Part shown: positions 46,120 through 59,149 of the stretch, piece after piece
Layout: every line of letters begins with the position of its first letter
Position numbering within the stretch: the stretch's first letter is position 1
Source of the DNA: Aselliscus stoliczkanus
Taxonomy: Eukaryota; Chordata; Mammalia; Chiroptera; Hipposideridae
NCBI GenBank assembly: GCA_033961575.1
Contig: CM066728.1
Location: 34,162,352 to 34,226,351 of the forward strand
Direction of reading: 5' to 3'
Length of the DNA: 64,000 nt
The notes under the pieces: model-generated
Seen by the model: only the letters and a program-made list of their open reading frames with translations
The model's database searches: none
What the model was told of the DNA's origin: nothing
Program-made: the position numbers and the translations under genes

Positions 46120-47895
46120 GTAAAAATGATTGGATAAAAGAAAAGCCATCCAATGCTCACAGATAGGAAGATTTAATATTGTTATGATGGCAAAACTCCT
46201 CCAAATTGATCTACAGACTCCAAACAACCTTTTTCAGAATCCCAGCTGTCATTTTTTGCAAACTGACAATCTGATCCTAAAATTTATGTGGAAAATGAAG
46301 GTACCCAAAATAGTCAAACAATCTTGAAAATGTTTGAAGAACAAGGTTGGAGGATTCACACTTCCCCATTTCAAAACTTACTGTAAAGCAACAGTAATCA
46401 AGACAGCATAGTACCGGTGAAAGGATAGGCATATAGATCAGTGCAGTAGAACTGTAAGTCCAAAAACAAACCCATGTGATGGTGAATTGATTTTCAACAG
46501 AAGTGCCAAGACAAGGGTACCAAAATCAAGGGTGGAATGGGGAAAGAACAGACGTTTCAAGAAATGGTATTGGGACAACTGGATAGCCACATACAAAAGA
46601 GTTAAGTTGGACATTTCCCTCACATACAAAAATGTACGTGTTCTTCATATTCACAATGTATATATTCCTTACATTCCCCATATACAAAAATTAACTCAAA
46701 ATGGATCAAAAGCTTAAATGTAAGAAATAAAACTATTAAACTCTTAGAAGAAAACCTAGGACAATATCTTTGTTGCCTGGAATTTAGCAATGGAATTTTA
46801 TATAGGACACCAAAACAGAGGCTGTCATAGAAAAAAATAGGTAAATTGGGCTTCCTCAAATTTTTTTAAACTTGTGTTTCAAAGGACACTATCAAAAAAG
46901 TGAAAGACAACCCAAAAAAATAGAAGAAAATATTTGCAAATCATATATTTGATAAGGGATTTGTATCTAAATTATATATAAAGAAATCCTACAACTCAAT
47001 AATAAAAAGATAAATAACCCAATTTGAAAATGAGTAAAGGATCTGAATAGGCTTCTCTCCACAGAAAATCTACACAGAGCCAATAAGCATGAAAAGAGTT
47101 TAACATATTAGCCATTAGGGAAGTGCAAATCGAAACTACAATGAGACACCACTTTATACCCTAGAGGAGGGCTATAATGAAAAAGTCAGATAATAACAAG
47201 TGTTGCCAAGGCTGTGGAGAAATCAGAACCTCATACACTGCTGGTAGAAATGTGAAATGGTGCGGCCACTCTTGAAAATAGCCTACTAGTTCCTTATAGA
47301 CTTAAACATAGAATTAACCATATGATCCTGCAATTCTACTCCTAGGTATATATGCAAGAGAACTGAAAACATTTGTCCTCACACAAACTTGTACATGAAT
47401 GTTCATAGCAGCATTATTCACAATAGTTAAAAGATATAAACAACCCAAATGTCTATCAACTGATGAATGAATAAACAAGATGTGCTATATCCATACAATG
47501 GGATATTTAGCAGTCATAAGAAAGAATGGAGTACTGAAATATGCTACAACACAGATGAACCTTGAAAGCATTATGCCAAGTGAAAGAAGCCAGTCACAAA
47601 ATAGGAGCTATTACATTATTTCATTTATATGAAATGTTCGGAACATAAAAATTTATAGAGATAAAAAGTAGATTAGTGGTTGCAAAGGGCGTGGGGGAGG
47701 AGGTTGAAGGATGATGGCTAAAGAATGCAGGATTTCTTTCTTTTGAGATGAGGAAAATCTTCCAACATTAATTATAGTGATAGTTGTGCAACTCTATGAA
47801 TATACTAAAAACCATTGGATTTTATACTTTACATGGGTGAATTTTATTATAAATGGATTATATCTCAATAGAGCTGTCACACACACAAAAAAAGA
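46120..47895 (+). repeat. LINE-1, 5' truncated
   Basis: ATCAAGACAGCATAGTACCG, a degraded ORF2 C terminus, then 3' sequence to TATATCTCAATAGAGCTGTC and an A-rich end. No intact frame. Confidence 0.88.
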
Positions 47896-49329
47896 TTGGA
47901 AAATGTGATTTGTAATGATAATATTCCATTATTTGTTTTATTTTATTAATGAATTATTCTGATATTGTTGGACATTTAGGTTATTTCCAATTATTTGCTT
48001 TGGAATTAAATCTAAGATGCAATAGATTGGGACACATCATTATTTTATGTACCAATCAAACTATGATAAGACACATTTCTCATCAATTAAATTTTCTTAT
48101 TTTATCTTATTGAAAGGTCCTCCTTAAACTTTTTTAGTCATAGATTTTTATCATATTTCACTATTGTTCATATATAGAAAAGGAAAATAGCTAATCAGAT
48201 TGCTCAAAAATATCCTAAAACTTCTTCAGATTTAAAGTCTGAGTCTTCTAAATCATTTTTGATTTGGAGTATTAATGTTGTGTTTCACTACAGCCTCTGT
48301 GGCATCCGAAAATTCAGGCATGCAGCGTTTCTTTCTAGGCGGCTCCACTATTTGCTACTGGGTTTCCTTCTAAGATGCTGCCATCTTTCTGCAAGTATTG
48401 ATGTTGGTACTTCTCGTCTTACCAAAAAGTGTTGATGGAAGGTTCTCAGACAATAACCAGGACTTGTAATCTTAAGGAAACATTGAGAGTTGCCATTACA
48501 TGTCATGTTACCAGGCATAACAACCTCATTCACACCACACAAGCAATGATATTTATGTCAGCACCAGTCTAACAACATTGTAAGAAACATACAGATGTCA
48601 TAATGCTAATCTGTGCATCTCAGAAGTTTTGAAATACGATATACAGTGCTAGAATAAACACATACATTGTTCCATATACTGTATTATTAAAGAATGGTTC
48701 AAAACAGGAATTATTGATGAATGTATGAACTAGAATTGCTTTGTAAAACACTTTACGCCATCTTTTTTAAACAATAACAACTACTACAACAAAAAACATT
48801 TTCAGGTTGAATGGAGAATACTTTAGTGTATTTAATTAAAGAACCTCAGGTTTACATATTAAACATACGCTACTATTCTTGCCCTAATCAGTGGTAGCAG
48901 AAATCAACTTGAGGAGGCTAGAGAGTGGAGTCATTTGGTTTTTAAAGGGTTAGAGGAGCCACTTAAACAAAAGGAAAATGGAATAAAAAGACTCTGACCT
49001 CTAAATTCCTTGTCTCATGGCCAAGTAGTTCTTATGACATAAGGGTTATTCTTAGAGGTGATAATTCTGGAACACAATTTCTAAAAGAGCTTTTCGTGAG
49101 ATTCAAAGAACAGGATAACCAAAGCCAAACTTCAAAGAAACTGAATAATACTGAAAGCTGCAAAGCTGCAATCAGATCATAATGTCACTCAGAAAAGCAC
49201 AAACTGAATCTAAGGGAGGAGAAAAGAGAAACCATTAAAATGAATATGAGGTTGAGAATTTTGAATGTGACAAATTTGGCACCCAGTCACCCAAAAGAGC
49301 TAACTCAGATATATAGTATTTCCTGATTA
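47896..49329. other. MCC intron 1, unrecognised
   Basis: AT-rich; no feature recognised. Confidence 0.4.
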
Positions 49330-49990
49330 CTTACATACAGTAAAATGAACCCATTTAAAGTGTATATTTCAATGAGTTTTGATATATTTATATACCCCTA
49401 TAACCACCACCACAATCAAAATTGATTTTCATAACCCAAAAATTTCTTGCACCCCTTCCTGGTCAATCTCTACCTTGATTCCAGTATCCTATAATTACCC
49501 TATAGTACCCTATAATAGATCTGCTTTCTATCACTCTAGATTAGATTTGTCATTCATTATTTCATATAATGGAATCATACAGCATGTTTTATTTTGTGCC
49601 TGGATTTTTTTGAGCTTGTGAGATCCATGCTACTATTACATATATCAGAAGTTCCTTTCTTGGGCCGGCCGAGTGGCACGGTGGTTAAGCGCTGGCTTGG
49701 GAAGCCAGCAGCCCCGGTTCGGTCCCACATAAGAGGGCCAGTGACACTGCCCTCAAAAAATAAAAAAAAAAAATTAAGAAGTTCCTTTCTTTTTATTATT
49801 GACTAACATTCCATTGTATGGATGTACCATCAACTTTTATCCATTCATTTTGTGGATGGACATTTGGTTTGTTTCTAGTTTGAGGCTATTATGAATTAAG
49901 GCACTATAAACATTCATGTACAAGAGAATTGCATTAGTTTTGAGAAATGGGATTCTGTGTAGAAGCTAAGATAGAATTAATGTTTATTGA
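49330..49990 (-). repeat. LINE-1 3' UTR/ORF2 end, reverse, split by SINE
   Basis: TTTAAAGTGTATATTTCAAT, then TAACATTCCATTGTATGGAT, typical of reversed old L1. Interrupted by the SINE at 49,662. Confidence 0.75.
49662..49776 (+). repeat. tRNA-derived SINE (class A), complete
   Basis: Complete head and A-rich tail with the perfect 15-bp duplication AGAAGTTCCTTTCTT (49,647-49,661 and 49,777-49,791). Confidence 0.95.
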
Positions 49991-50269
49991 GTGCTCACTG
50001 GGTATTTTATATAGCTTATTGAACAATCATAGTAGCCATGCAAGATAGATACTACAGAAGTAAAGGGTAGAAAGTGGATAAGCCTGGCAAAGCAATAGTG
50101 CAAGTGAAGCTATAATGATGGGAGGGGCTCTATGTGAGACATAAGGGACTGCTCAGCCTGAGTCACATGCCATCACATTACTGAATAACAAATTCTTCTT
50201 ATCTTAAGACCCTTAAGGATCATCTAGCCTAGAGCTTCCCAAAATTGAGTCATTTGTCTACCACATTTA

Positions 50270-50730
50270 TGACCTTCCCAAATCTCTAAGTGCAGCTTTC
50301 CCCTTGAATTTAAGACAGGAAAATGCAGTAACTGTATACTTGCCTTGCATGTCTGAAGGTACCTCAAACTTACCATACACAAAATAAATTCCTGACTCCC
50401 CTCCTTGACTCTTTCTTCTTGAGCTTTCCCATTACTGTAAATCACTATTCCTTTGCTGGAGGCTCCAGTCAAAAAATAATGTCATTTTGTACTCTTTTCT
50501 AACAGTACATCAGCAAAATCACCCATTCCGCCTTTAAATATAGCTTGTATCTAACTATTTCTCATCACCTTCCCTAGTACCACACAGGTCCAGACTATCA
50601 CCCTTCTCACACTGAGATTAATGCAATAATAGGCTCCTACCTCTGCTCTTCCCTCCTTCACCCTCCGTTTACATGCTATGCATGTATCAGCCAGGTGACT
50701 TATTAAGGAGTAAGTCAGATCGTGTTATTT
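50270..50730 (+). repeat. L2 LINE fragment
   Basis: ACTGTATACTTGCCTTGCAT through CCAGGTGACTTATTAAG resembles L2 in plus orientation, diverged. Confidence 0.55.
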
Positions 50731-50734
50731 ATCT

Positions 50735-50870
50735 GTAGCATAGTGGAAAGATCACTGGATCTGAGTCAAGAAAATTGCGTTCACTGTAGGCTTTGCTACT
50801 AAGTAACTATGTGACTTGATACCAGTCCCTGCCTTTGTCTTAGTTCCCTTACCCATAAAATGGAGTGATG
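50735..50870 (+). repeat. MIR SINE
   Basis: GCATAGTGGAAAGATCACTG to TTACCCATAAAATGGAGTGA in MIR order, including the tRNA-related 5' part. Confidence 0.7.
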
Positions 50871-51890
50871 AAATTCTCATCTATGCTTTCTTCTGCTTGG
50901 AGTTTGTTGAAATTCTTGAATTTGTAGATTTAAAGTTTTTACAAAATTTAGAAAATTTTCAGCTATTATTTTTTCAAACATCCTTTCTGTCCCTTATTTC
51001 TCTTCTTTCTTTTTGGGATTCCAATTCACATGTATTAGATTGCTTGATATTTGCCCACCTCTTACTGAGGCTCTGTTCATTTTTTCCCCACCTTTTTTCT
51101 TTCCGTATTTCATTTTGGATAGTTTCTATAGTTATATCTTCAAATTCACTGATCTTTTCTTCTGCAGTATCTAAGCTGCTATTAATCCCAGTCGTACTTC
51201 AGATACTGTATTTTTCACTTCTAGAGGTTCCATTTGAATATATGGCACATGTTTATAATAGCTGTTTTTAACTTCCTTGCCTGCTATTCCATTTTCTCTG
51301 TCATTTCCTGGTCTGTTTCTATTGATGGATTTTTCTCCTAGTTATGGGACATGTTTCTGCTTCTTTGTATGCCGGGTAGTTTTTTATTGGATGCCAACAT
51401 TTTACCTTGTTGGGTGTTGGCTTTTGTTGTATTCTTTTCCTCTGCTCTCACATGCAGATGAGTAAGGATGTTTTGGATGCTTAACTTTAAGCGTTGTTAG
51501 GCAGGATCAAAGAAGCCTTTAGTCTAGGGCTAATTTAGCCCTTCTAGATCCCTAAAGCTCTCTCTCTGAGACACTCCTTCCTCTTCCCTCTGCACTACAA
51601 ATTCTATCTACCTTGACTTCCCTGAACTTTGTTCTCTGTCTCCTCAACTCAGTGAGACCATTAAGTGCTGTTTGGACTCCTCCTTCTGTTCTGCAGCCTG
51701 CAAACTGCCTTCAGGTAGTAAATTGGTCTAACTGTAGGCTCGCTTTGCTGGTTTCCCTTTTACTCAAATGGTCTTGTGCTGTCCAAAAAATATACTGCCT
51801 GGAAATCATTGTTGCGTGTATTTTGTCTGGTTTTCTTATTGTTTTAGGTAGGAAGATAAATCCAGTCTCTGAGATTCTATAATGACTTGA
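50870..51890 (-). repeat. ancient LINE-1 3' region, reverse
   Basis: T-rich strand with TTTTTCAAACATCCTTTCTG, GATTCCAATTCACATGTATT and TTTTTATTGGATGCCAACAT, matching a well-known old L1M 3' sequence reversed. The 151-codon open frame is an artefact of low purine content. Confidence 0.65.
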
Positions 51891-52059
51891 AACGGATTCC
51901 CGATTTCTGTTTTTACTGAGTGTCCCAACGTGAGCCTGTTTGTAAGCACTCTGTTTATTAAGTTTATGTATAAATAATTATACAATGACATTTACAGCAA
52001 TACCTCAACTAACTTACTGTTTTTAAGCTACCACCTACAGTCTAGGCCCACATATCTTT

Positions 52060-52270
52060 TAATAACTAACATTGATTACTTATAGTGTTCTAGGCTCTGT
52101 GCTAAGCAAGCATTTTATATATATGACCTCAGTTAATACAACAGTCCCTTAGAAAAAGGAATTATTGTTACCCACAAATTAAAGATGAGAAAAACAGGCT
52201 CAGAGATATTGTTATTTGCTCAAAATTCCACAGTTAGTAAGACCAGAACTTCAGTTTATATCTCTGGTTC
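52060..52270 (-). repeat. MIR SINE, reverse
   Basis: AAAGATGAGAAAAACAGGCT, then the worn tRNA-related part. Confidence 0.7.
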
Positions 52271-52411
52271 TCAAATGAGGGTCTTGATCATTACTTGAAG
52301 CTGCTATTCATATGTATTTCCCTAAGTAATTTTTTAATAACTTTATTGAAATATAGCTTGCATATTATACAATTTGCCCATTTAAAGTGTACACTTCAAA
52401 CATTAAAAAAA

Positions 52412-52880
52412 GAGGGACAACCGAGTGGTACTCTGGTTAAGAACTGGCTTGGGATGCTGGCTCTGAATAGCAGGGCCCCGGTTCAGATCCCACATATGAG
52501 GGCCAGTGACACTGCTGTCTACAGCTAAGATGGTGAACAACACCTCCACCTGGAGCTGGGCTGCTGTGAGTAGCCTGGCGATGGGGTAGCTGTAGCCCCT
52601 GCTGCGGTGGGCTGCCATAGGTTACAATGAGTGGTCACAGCCAGTGTGAGCAGGTGACAGCCAGTGTGAGCTGCCAAGAGCCACCATGAGCGGTTGTCCA
52701 GAGGCCGGAGACCGATCTGACTCGCCCAAGAAGAGTGCAATGATGATACCAACATGGGCCAGTGAAGCAACGTCCTCCACAACTAGACTGAAGAACAAAA
52801 AAAGGACAGCAACTTATCTGTTCCCCTCCCCCAATTCCCCAATAAAAAATCTTAAAAAAAAAAAAAAGAAATAAAAAAAG
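52412..52880 (+). repeat. long composite SINE (class B)
   Basis: Diverged head (GAGTGGTACTCTGGTTAAGA), GC-rich body, tail CCAATAAAAAATCTTAAAAA. The flanking L1 repeats AGTGTACA on both sides. Confidence 0.88.
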
Positions 52881-52979
52881 GAAGTGTACAATTCAATGGT
52901 TTTTCATATATTCACAGAGTTGTGCAACCATGATCATAATCAATTTTAGAACATTTTCATTACATCGAACAAAATCCTG

Positions 52980-53490
52980 GGCCAGCCAAGTGGCTCAGTT
53001 GGTTAAGAGCTGGCTTAGAGTGCGAGCTCTGAGCAATAGGGCCGCCGGTTCGATTCCCACATGGGCCAGTGAACACTGCGCCTGAGCTGAGCTGTCGCTG
53101 AGCTACCAATAGGTGGCAGGATTGCTCAGCTGGTGTAACAACAAGATTGCCTGTTCAATGGTGAGCTACTCCCACTGCAACTAAGACTGAATTTAGCACC
53201 TTGAGCTGAGCTGACGCCTTGATGGCTCAGTGGATAGAACATGTACTCTTGACAACAAGGCTGCTGGTTCAACTCCTGCATAGGATGGTGGCTATGCCCA
53301 CCCACAACTAGGACTAAGATTGAACACAGCACCTTGAGCCTAGAGGCCACAAGCTGCTGATGGGAAGCCAGATGGCGACTGGTGCCCTCCACAACGAAGA
53401 TTGAAGAACAACAACTTGGCTGGTCCCCTTCCCCAATTCCCCAACACTGTTCCCCTCCCCCAATTCCCCAATAAAATCTTTAAAAAAAAA
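52980..53490 (+). repeat. multimeric tRNA-derived SINE (class C), full length
   Basis: At least two tRNA-like units (GGTTCGATTCCCACATGGGC, then TGGTTCAACTCCTGCATAGG) and the CCCCAATAAAATCTTTAAAA tail. AAATCCTG on both sides (52,972-52,979 and 53,493-53,500). Confidence 0.92.
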
Positions 53491-54237
53491 CGAAATCCTG
53501 TACCCTTTAGCAGTTATCTCCCATTTTCCCTTGACCTCTCAGTCCTAGGCAACCATTAATATACTTTCTATCTCTGCCTATTTTGGACATTTCATATAAA
53601 TGGAATCATATATTATGTGACCTTTTGTTACTTGTGTTTTGATGGCATATCCAAGAAGACTTTGCCTAATCCAAGGTCACAAGGATTTACTCTTATGTTT
53701 TTTTCAAAGCGCTTTACAGTTTTTATTCTTACATGTAGATCTATGATCTATTTTGAGTTAAATTTTGTATATGGTGTGAAGAAAGGGTCCGCGTTCATTC
53801 TTTTGCATGTGGATATCCAATTGCCCTGGCAACATCCTTTTTCATTTTCTTGACATCCTTGTCAAATATCAATTGACCATACATGTAAGAGTTTATTTCT
53901 GGACTTTCAATTATTTTTCATTGATATGTATACCTGTTCTATACCACTACCAAACTGTCTTGATTACTGTTGCCTTGTTGTTAAGTTTTGAAATTCGGGA
54001 AGTGTGATTTCTTCAACTTTGTTCTTTAAAAAAAAAAAAAAATTGTTTGGCTGTTCTCAGTCCCTTGAGTTCCCATACAGATTTTAGGATGAGCTTGTCA
54101 ATTTCTTCAAAACAGGCTGCTAAGATTTATGATAGAGATTGTGTTGAATCTGTAGATCTCTTTGTTCACATGTATTTTTTAGTAACTATATTTTTCAGGG
54201 TATTTTTGGTTTTTCCTCTTGTCCACATCATTTGTTT

Positions 54238-54656
54238 TTGTTTTTTTTTTTAAAGATTTTATTGGGGAATTGGGGGAGGGGAACAGATAAATTGCTGTCC
54301 TTTTGTTCTTCAGTCTAGTTGTGGAAGACATCACTTTACTGGCCCATGTTGGTATTGTGACCATTGTACTCTCCTGGTTGCCGGCCATTGGACAGCCACT
54401 CACGGCGGCTCTTGGCAGCTCATGCCGGCTGCCAGCCACTCATGGTACCTTTACAGCAGCCCACTGCAGCTCCTCTGCAGCCTATGCCATCGCCAGCAAC
54501 CACGGGAGCCCAGCTCCAGGTTGAGCTGTTGTTCACCAGCTTAGCTGCAGAGGGCACAGCGTCACTGGCCCTCATGTGGGATCTGAACAGGGGCCCTGCT
54601 GCTCAGAGCTGGCGTCCCAAGCCAACTCCCAACCAACATGCCACTCGGCCAGCCCT
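54238..54656 (-). repeat. long composite SINE (class B), reverse
   Basis: AAAGATTTTATTGGGGAATT, body, then the head ending ATGCCACTCGGCCAGCCC. The flanks share CACAT. Confidence 0.9.
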
Positions 54657-55970
54657 AGCCCACATATTTAATCCATTTTACAGCCTTTTTATTTTGAGTC
54701 AGCATATTAGTGAACATCTAAAGTAATAATTCCACATTTTTATAGAGGCTTCTATAGTTTACAGTCAGTTAATCTATACATTATCTCATGTAATCCTTGC
54801 AACAGGAATTAATATCACTATTTTAAGACAAGGAGCCAAGATAACATAGCTCCTTAGGGAAAGGACAAATCCGCAGCCCTTGTTTGAGGACCTTTTCCAC
54901 TATATATGCTGCCTAGCTAACACACAAAAAAGCTTATTTTCTTCTGAAGCCTTGAAGTTCTTTATTGTTGAATTTACCCAAGGTCTATCGTGGGGATGAA
55001 TTTTCATTTTAGAACTGGCTCCCTAACATCAATGGGAATGGCATTTAAATTCTTAGTACAGAAGGTGAGACATTTGCATTCTAAATGAAGTTACATGGGG
55101 GTCTCAGCTGGGGAAGCTCTCTGTTGCTCAGTAAATTGAAAATCTCTTTAAGTGTTAGTCCCAGAATAGAAGCCATATGGAGAGAAAGGGCATTTCCTTA
55201 GAGAACAGTTAATTGTGAGCTTCTCATTGTCATTTCAAAATGTCAGTTTAAATATGTAAATGAATAATTACTAAATTCATGCCATTGATTATTGATGACT
55301 TACTGATGGGAGAAAAAAACGTTGGGTAGGCAGAAGGATTCTCTGGACAATTATTCACACATTTGGATTCCTGTTACCTAACAAAATGAAAATGGAAATG
55401 GAACAAATGTCTAGATTGGCCAATAAGCATTAATGTGTTTGTCTTATGTGACAGTTGTTAGCTGAGTTCATGTGTAGTCCTAGTTGTGAATATTTAGTCA
55501 TGAAACTATTGCTTGAAAAATTATAGATGAGCTTTGAATTTATGGTTTTTAAAACATTCACATCAACGATGTAGAAGATACTTGAAAACACATCTTGGAC
55601 TTGATGTTGGTGTTAATTGAACATTTTTCAACATTATGGCAAGTGCCATTGGTAAGGCACCTTTGTCTATTGTTTAATAGTTCAGCATGTACAAATTTGT
55701 GGTACAGATGACATAAGAACATAGGTGGGGTGAAAACATTTTTGTTAAAAGGTGGCTACATTTCCTTTAAATGATAGAAATTTTCACTTATTTACAAAAA
55801 TTCAGAACTCCTTTTTGAGAAATACCAAGCTTAACAGAATTTTCTACATTAGAGGTTAATGCTTTTAGGCAAATTTGGACATGCTGAACTTTTAAACAAT
55901 AGACAATTTTGTATACTATATAGAGTCTTAACCTGAGTGTATTTCACAATAAACAGGATGAAAATCACTG
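54657..55970. other. MCC intron 1, mostly unrecognised
   Basis: 54,745-54,900 may be a reversed MIR. The rest is AT-rich without signals. Confidence 0.4.
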
Positions 55971-56293
55971 TGAGAATCATACAAAATCATACGATTTCAC
56001 TGATATGTGGTATATAAAACTGAAAACAACCAAAAGAACAAGACAAACAAATGAAGAAACAAAACTAAAAGACACAGACAATAGTTTAGTGGTTCCCAGA
56101 GGGTAAGGAGGGGAAGGGTGTGGTTGATGAGGGTAAATGGGGTCAAATACATGGTGATGGAAGGAGAACTGACTCTGGGTGGTGAACACACAATGTGATA
56201 TACAGATGATGTATTACAGAATTGTACGTCTGAAACCTATGTAATGTTACTAACAATTGTCACCCCAATAAACTTTAATTAAAAAAAGAAAAA
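55971..56293 (+). repeat. LINE-1 3' end, 5' truncated
   Basis: GTGGTATATAAAACTGAAAA through CCCCAATAAACTTTAATTAA plus A-tail, with the 11-bp duplication GAAAATCACTG (55,960-55,970 and 56,294-56,304). Confidence 0.92.
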
Positions 56294-56429
56294 GAAAATC
56301 ACTGAGAATATGATTGGGAAAGCATTTACTCTTCTAAAAATATATTGACAGTTTTATATTTATTATAAGCAAAGGGTGAAATCAGTGCTGCCCACCCCCA
56401 CCCCCTTGTTGGTTTCCTAAGTGCCTTCT

Positions 56430-57010
56430 TCTCTACCCAGAATTGTTGTCCTCGAGTCCTCATTTGCAGGCTTGCCCTTTCCAGGCTACTCTACATGAAC
56501 ACCAAAGTCATTTTTCTATCACCCAAAACTGAGCAGGCAGCTCTTAATATCCTTCAACAGTTGCCTGTTCCTTACAGATAAGTTCAGAGCCCTTCTAGGG
56601 GCATTTAATTGAGGGCCCTTGCCCATGGGGCACGGTGACTATACCTCTCCAGTATGATCTTTCACCCTCCACCCTCCAGCATGCCCTGCTCTTCCAAACA
56701 TCAGTGCTTTGCCACATGCAGTTCCTTCTGCAAGTGCCCTTCTCGTCTCCCTTTTCTGCCAGGCGAGCACTTGCTCATTTTCCCTAGACTTAGCCCCTAT
56801 GCATCTCTTTCTCTCTGGAGACTTTCCTGGTACCTCAGGACCTAAGACACAGTTGTAGGCCAGTGCTGCTCACATTTGATGTTCTCACTGTTTCCGTTTC
56901 CTTTTTCCCCACAACCAAGGCACAGACTCTGCTTTTCTTGTCTTTTGTCTTTGTGACGTCAGTGCCCAACATGTACATAATAGAAACTTAGTAAATATCA
57001 GTCAAACAAA
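56430..57010 (+). repeat. L2 LINE 3' end
   Basis: TCCTTCAACAGTTGCCTGTT, CTGCAAGTGCCCTTCTCGTC and ACTTAGTAAATATCAGTCAA in L2 order. Confidence 0.82.
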
Positions 57011-59149
57011 TAAACTTGTCCATTATGTAATGGTGATTTCAAGTATTTTAGAAGTTTTAGAAAAATATTTATCAGGTTTTGTTCAGCTTAGAATCTAAAG
57101 AATTTATATTTGAAGATACGTATCATGGGCATTTTACCTGATCTAAAATACTCGTGTGACGGGTGTTTAGTGCATCTACCAACTAGTTGTGTGACTTTAG
57201 GCAAACCACACAAACCTCTCTATTTGGTTTCATATTTTGTAAAATAATTTTGACGTCTTTTTCAGGACTGAAATACTTTGATTTTATGGACTAGAAGTAC
57301 CAGTTCAGAATTTTGATGGCAGCATATTTTTATGAAAAGGAATACTGTTTAAATTAGTTTCTACTTGGCAACTGTACAAACCAACTCTGATAAATCTATA
57401 GTTTGTATTAGTAGTTAACATCCAATAGCCTTTAATACCAATGTAGTTAGTAGTATCTTCAAAAGCATTTTTCAGATCCTAAGTAAATGTTAGAAGATGA
57501 AGTGAACTGAAAAAAATCTATTCTTAATTTTGTATTCTAGTTATTAAAAAAGTTGATGGGCAGTTGCCCACACAGTTCTATCCTGATTTTTTCAGGGTAT
57601 ATAAAGGTTTAGAAAGAGAAGATTTCCAAATTAATATTTCATAGTCCACTTTTTTAGGCTCTTCCTCTGTGTATTCACAGTAAACTAACACTTTAAAGTA
57701 ATAGTAGAATAAAAATGAGGGAATGTACCCAAACCTTATTTGTGTTATAGTGATTTCTATTTAAGTTTTTACCTCTACCTGATTATAAATTTCACAAATG
57801 TTACAGTCTTTTGACACATTGCAAATGTTTTCTCAATTTTTTTGCCTTCTTTTAAAATTTGTTTAAGATGTCTTTTGCAAAGTGTAAGTTTTAAATATTT
57901 ATGTAGCTAAATCTGCCTTTTACTTTTCTTCTTTTATTTTTATACATGTTAAGGCTCTTTCTATTGAACTCAGTAAATAAATACTGACATCATTTTCTTT
58001 TGGCTAATGTATGGGTTCCTTTTGTAATTAAATATCTAATCCTCCTGGAATTTATGTGTGTATGATTTATATGGTTGTTCCCTCAAATGATTAGTAAATT
58101 GTCCTAATCCCATTTAATAAATCCATCCTTTATTGATCTAAAAGCACACACTTTATTGTATATTAACTTTAACAAATATGTATGTGCATCTGATTATAAA
58201 CCCTACATTTTTTATTGATCTATCTCTTCTTGTATTAATATTGTTGCTTTATGATATGGTTAAATATTTCATATGCATTGCCTTCCCTCATTATCTCTCC
58301 TTAATAAAAAAAACCCATATGGCTATTATCAGGCATTATTTTTCCTCCTAAAAAAATCTTTAGAAATTTCACTGAATTTTAATTGGAATTGTAATACATT
58401 TCTAAATTAATACAGAAAAAATTGATATCTCTGCAAATCAGTTTATTCACAGGAGTGTTTGTATATTTCTACATTTACTTGAGTCTTTTTTGATGTCACT
58501 TAGTGGTTTTGCTCACAGTTATGCTTTATTTTTGGTTTGGTTTTGTTTCTCCATCTTTCCCTCCAAATATTCTTGCTATCATGAATAGAGCTTTTTTTAA
58601 ACCTCTTTTTTTCCTACTTGATAATTGAATATATTGAGGCTGTTTATTATATTTGTTCAAATATTTTATTTTTCAACACATTTATTGAGTGCTTGCTAAA
58701 TAATAAACATTCTTCTAAGCACTGAGAGTATAGCTGAGAACAAAATAAACAAAGTTCTCTGCCCTCAAGAAGCTTACGTTCTTTGAAGAGTGGCAGTGTG
58801 CGATAAATAAACACAAAAACAAAATATGATCTGTCAAATGGTGAGAAGCACCAAATGAAGCAGGGAGGGGAATAGGGAGTGCAGGTTTGAGAGTTTAATT
58901 TAATATTAAATAGTATAGTTAGGGGACACCTCACTGAGAAAGTAATTTTTGAGGGAAGACCTCAAGAGTTAGAGAGCAGCCATTTATTTCTGTGGAGGAA
59001 CAAGGCTCCTGAAGTATAAGGAGATTAGTGAGGCTGGAGTGAGGAAGGGAAGAGAAGCAGAAGATGAAGTGTGAGGGGGACAGATTTTATGGCTTTATAG
59101 ATTATTGTAAGGACTTTGGCTTTTAGTCTGAGTGAGGGTTTCTGCTTGA
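57011..59149. other. MCC intron 1, AT-rich
   Basis: 57,160-57,290 has a MIR-like core. 58,650-58,960 is a common old repeat (TTTATTGAGTGCTTGCTAAA, GCCCTCAAGAAGCTTACG). Otherwise unrecognised. Confidence 0.5.

Larger units (their letters stand above)
52320..54237 (-). repeat. LINE-1, reverse, broken by two SINEs
   Basis: TTTATTGAAATATAGCTTGC, GTTGTGCAACCATGATCATA, CATATAAATGGAATCATATA and TTTTGCATGTGGATATCCAA run in reversed L1 order across the SINEs at 52,412 and 52,980. A third SINE follows at 54,238. Confidence 0.82.

Noticed and set aside
50816..51271. 151-codon plus-strand hydrophobic frame suggesting a membrane protein
   Set aside because: The T-rich strand of a reversed old LINE-1 yields Phe/Leu/Ser-rich translations; no family similarity.
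52980..53070. tRNA-like sequences with A and B boxes
   Set aside because: They are heads of SINEs with tails and target duplications; no sound cloverleaf for a functional tRNA, and many copies occur.
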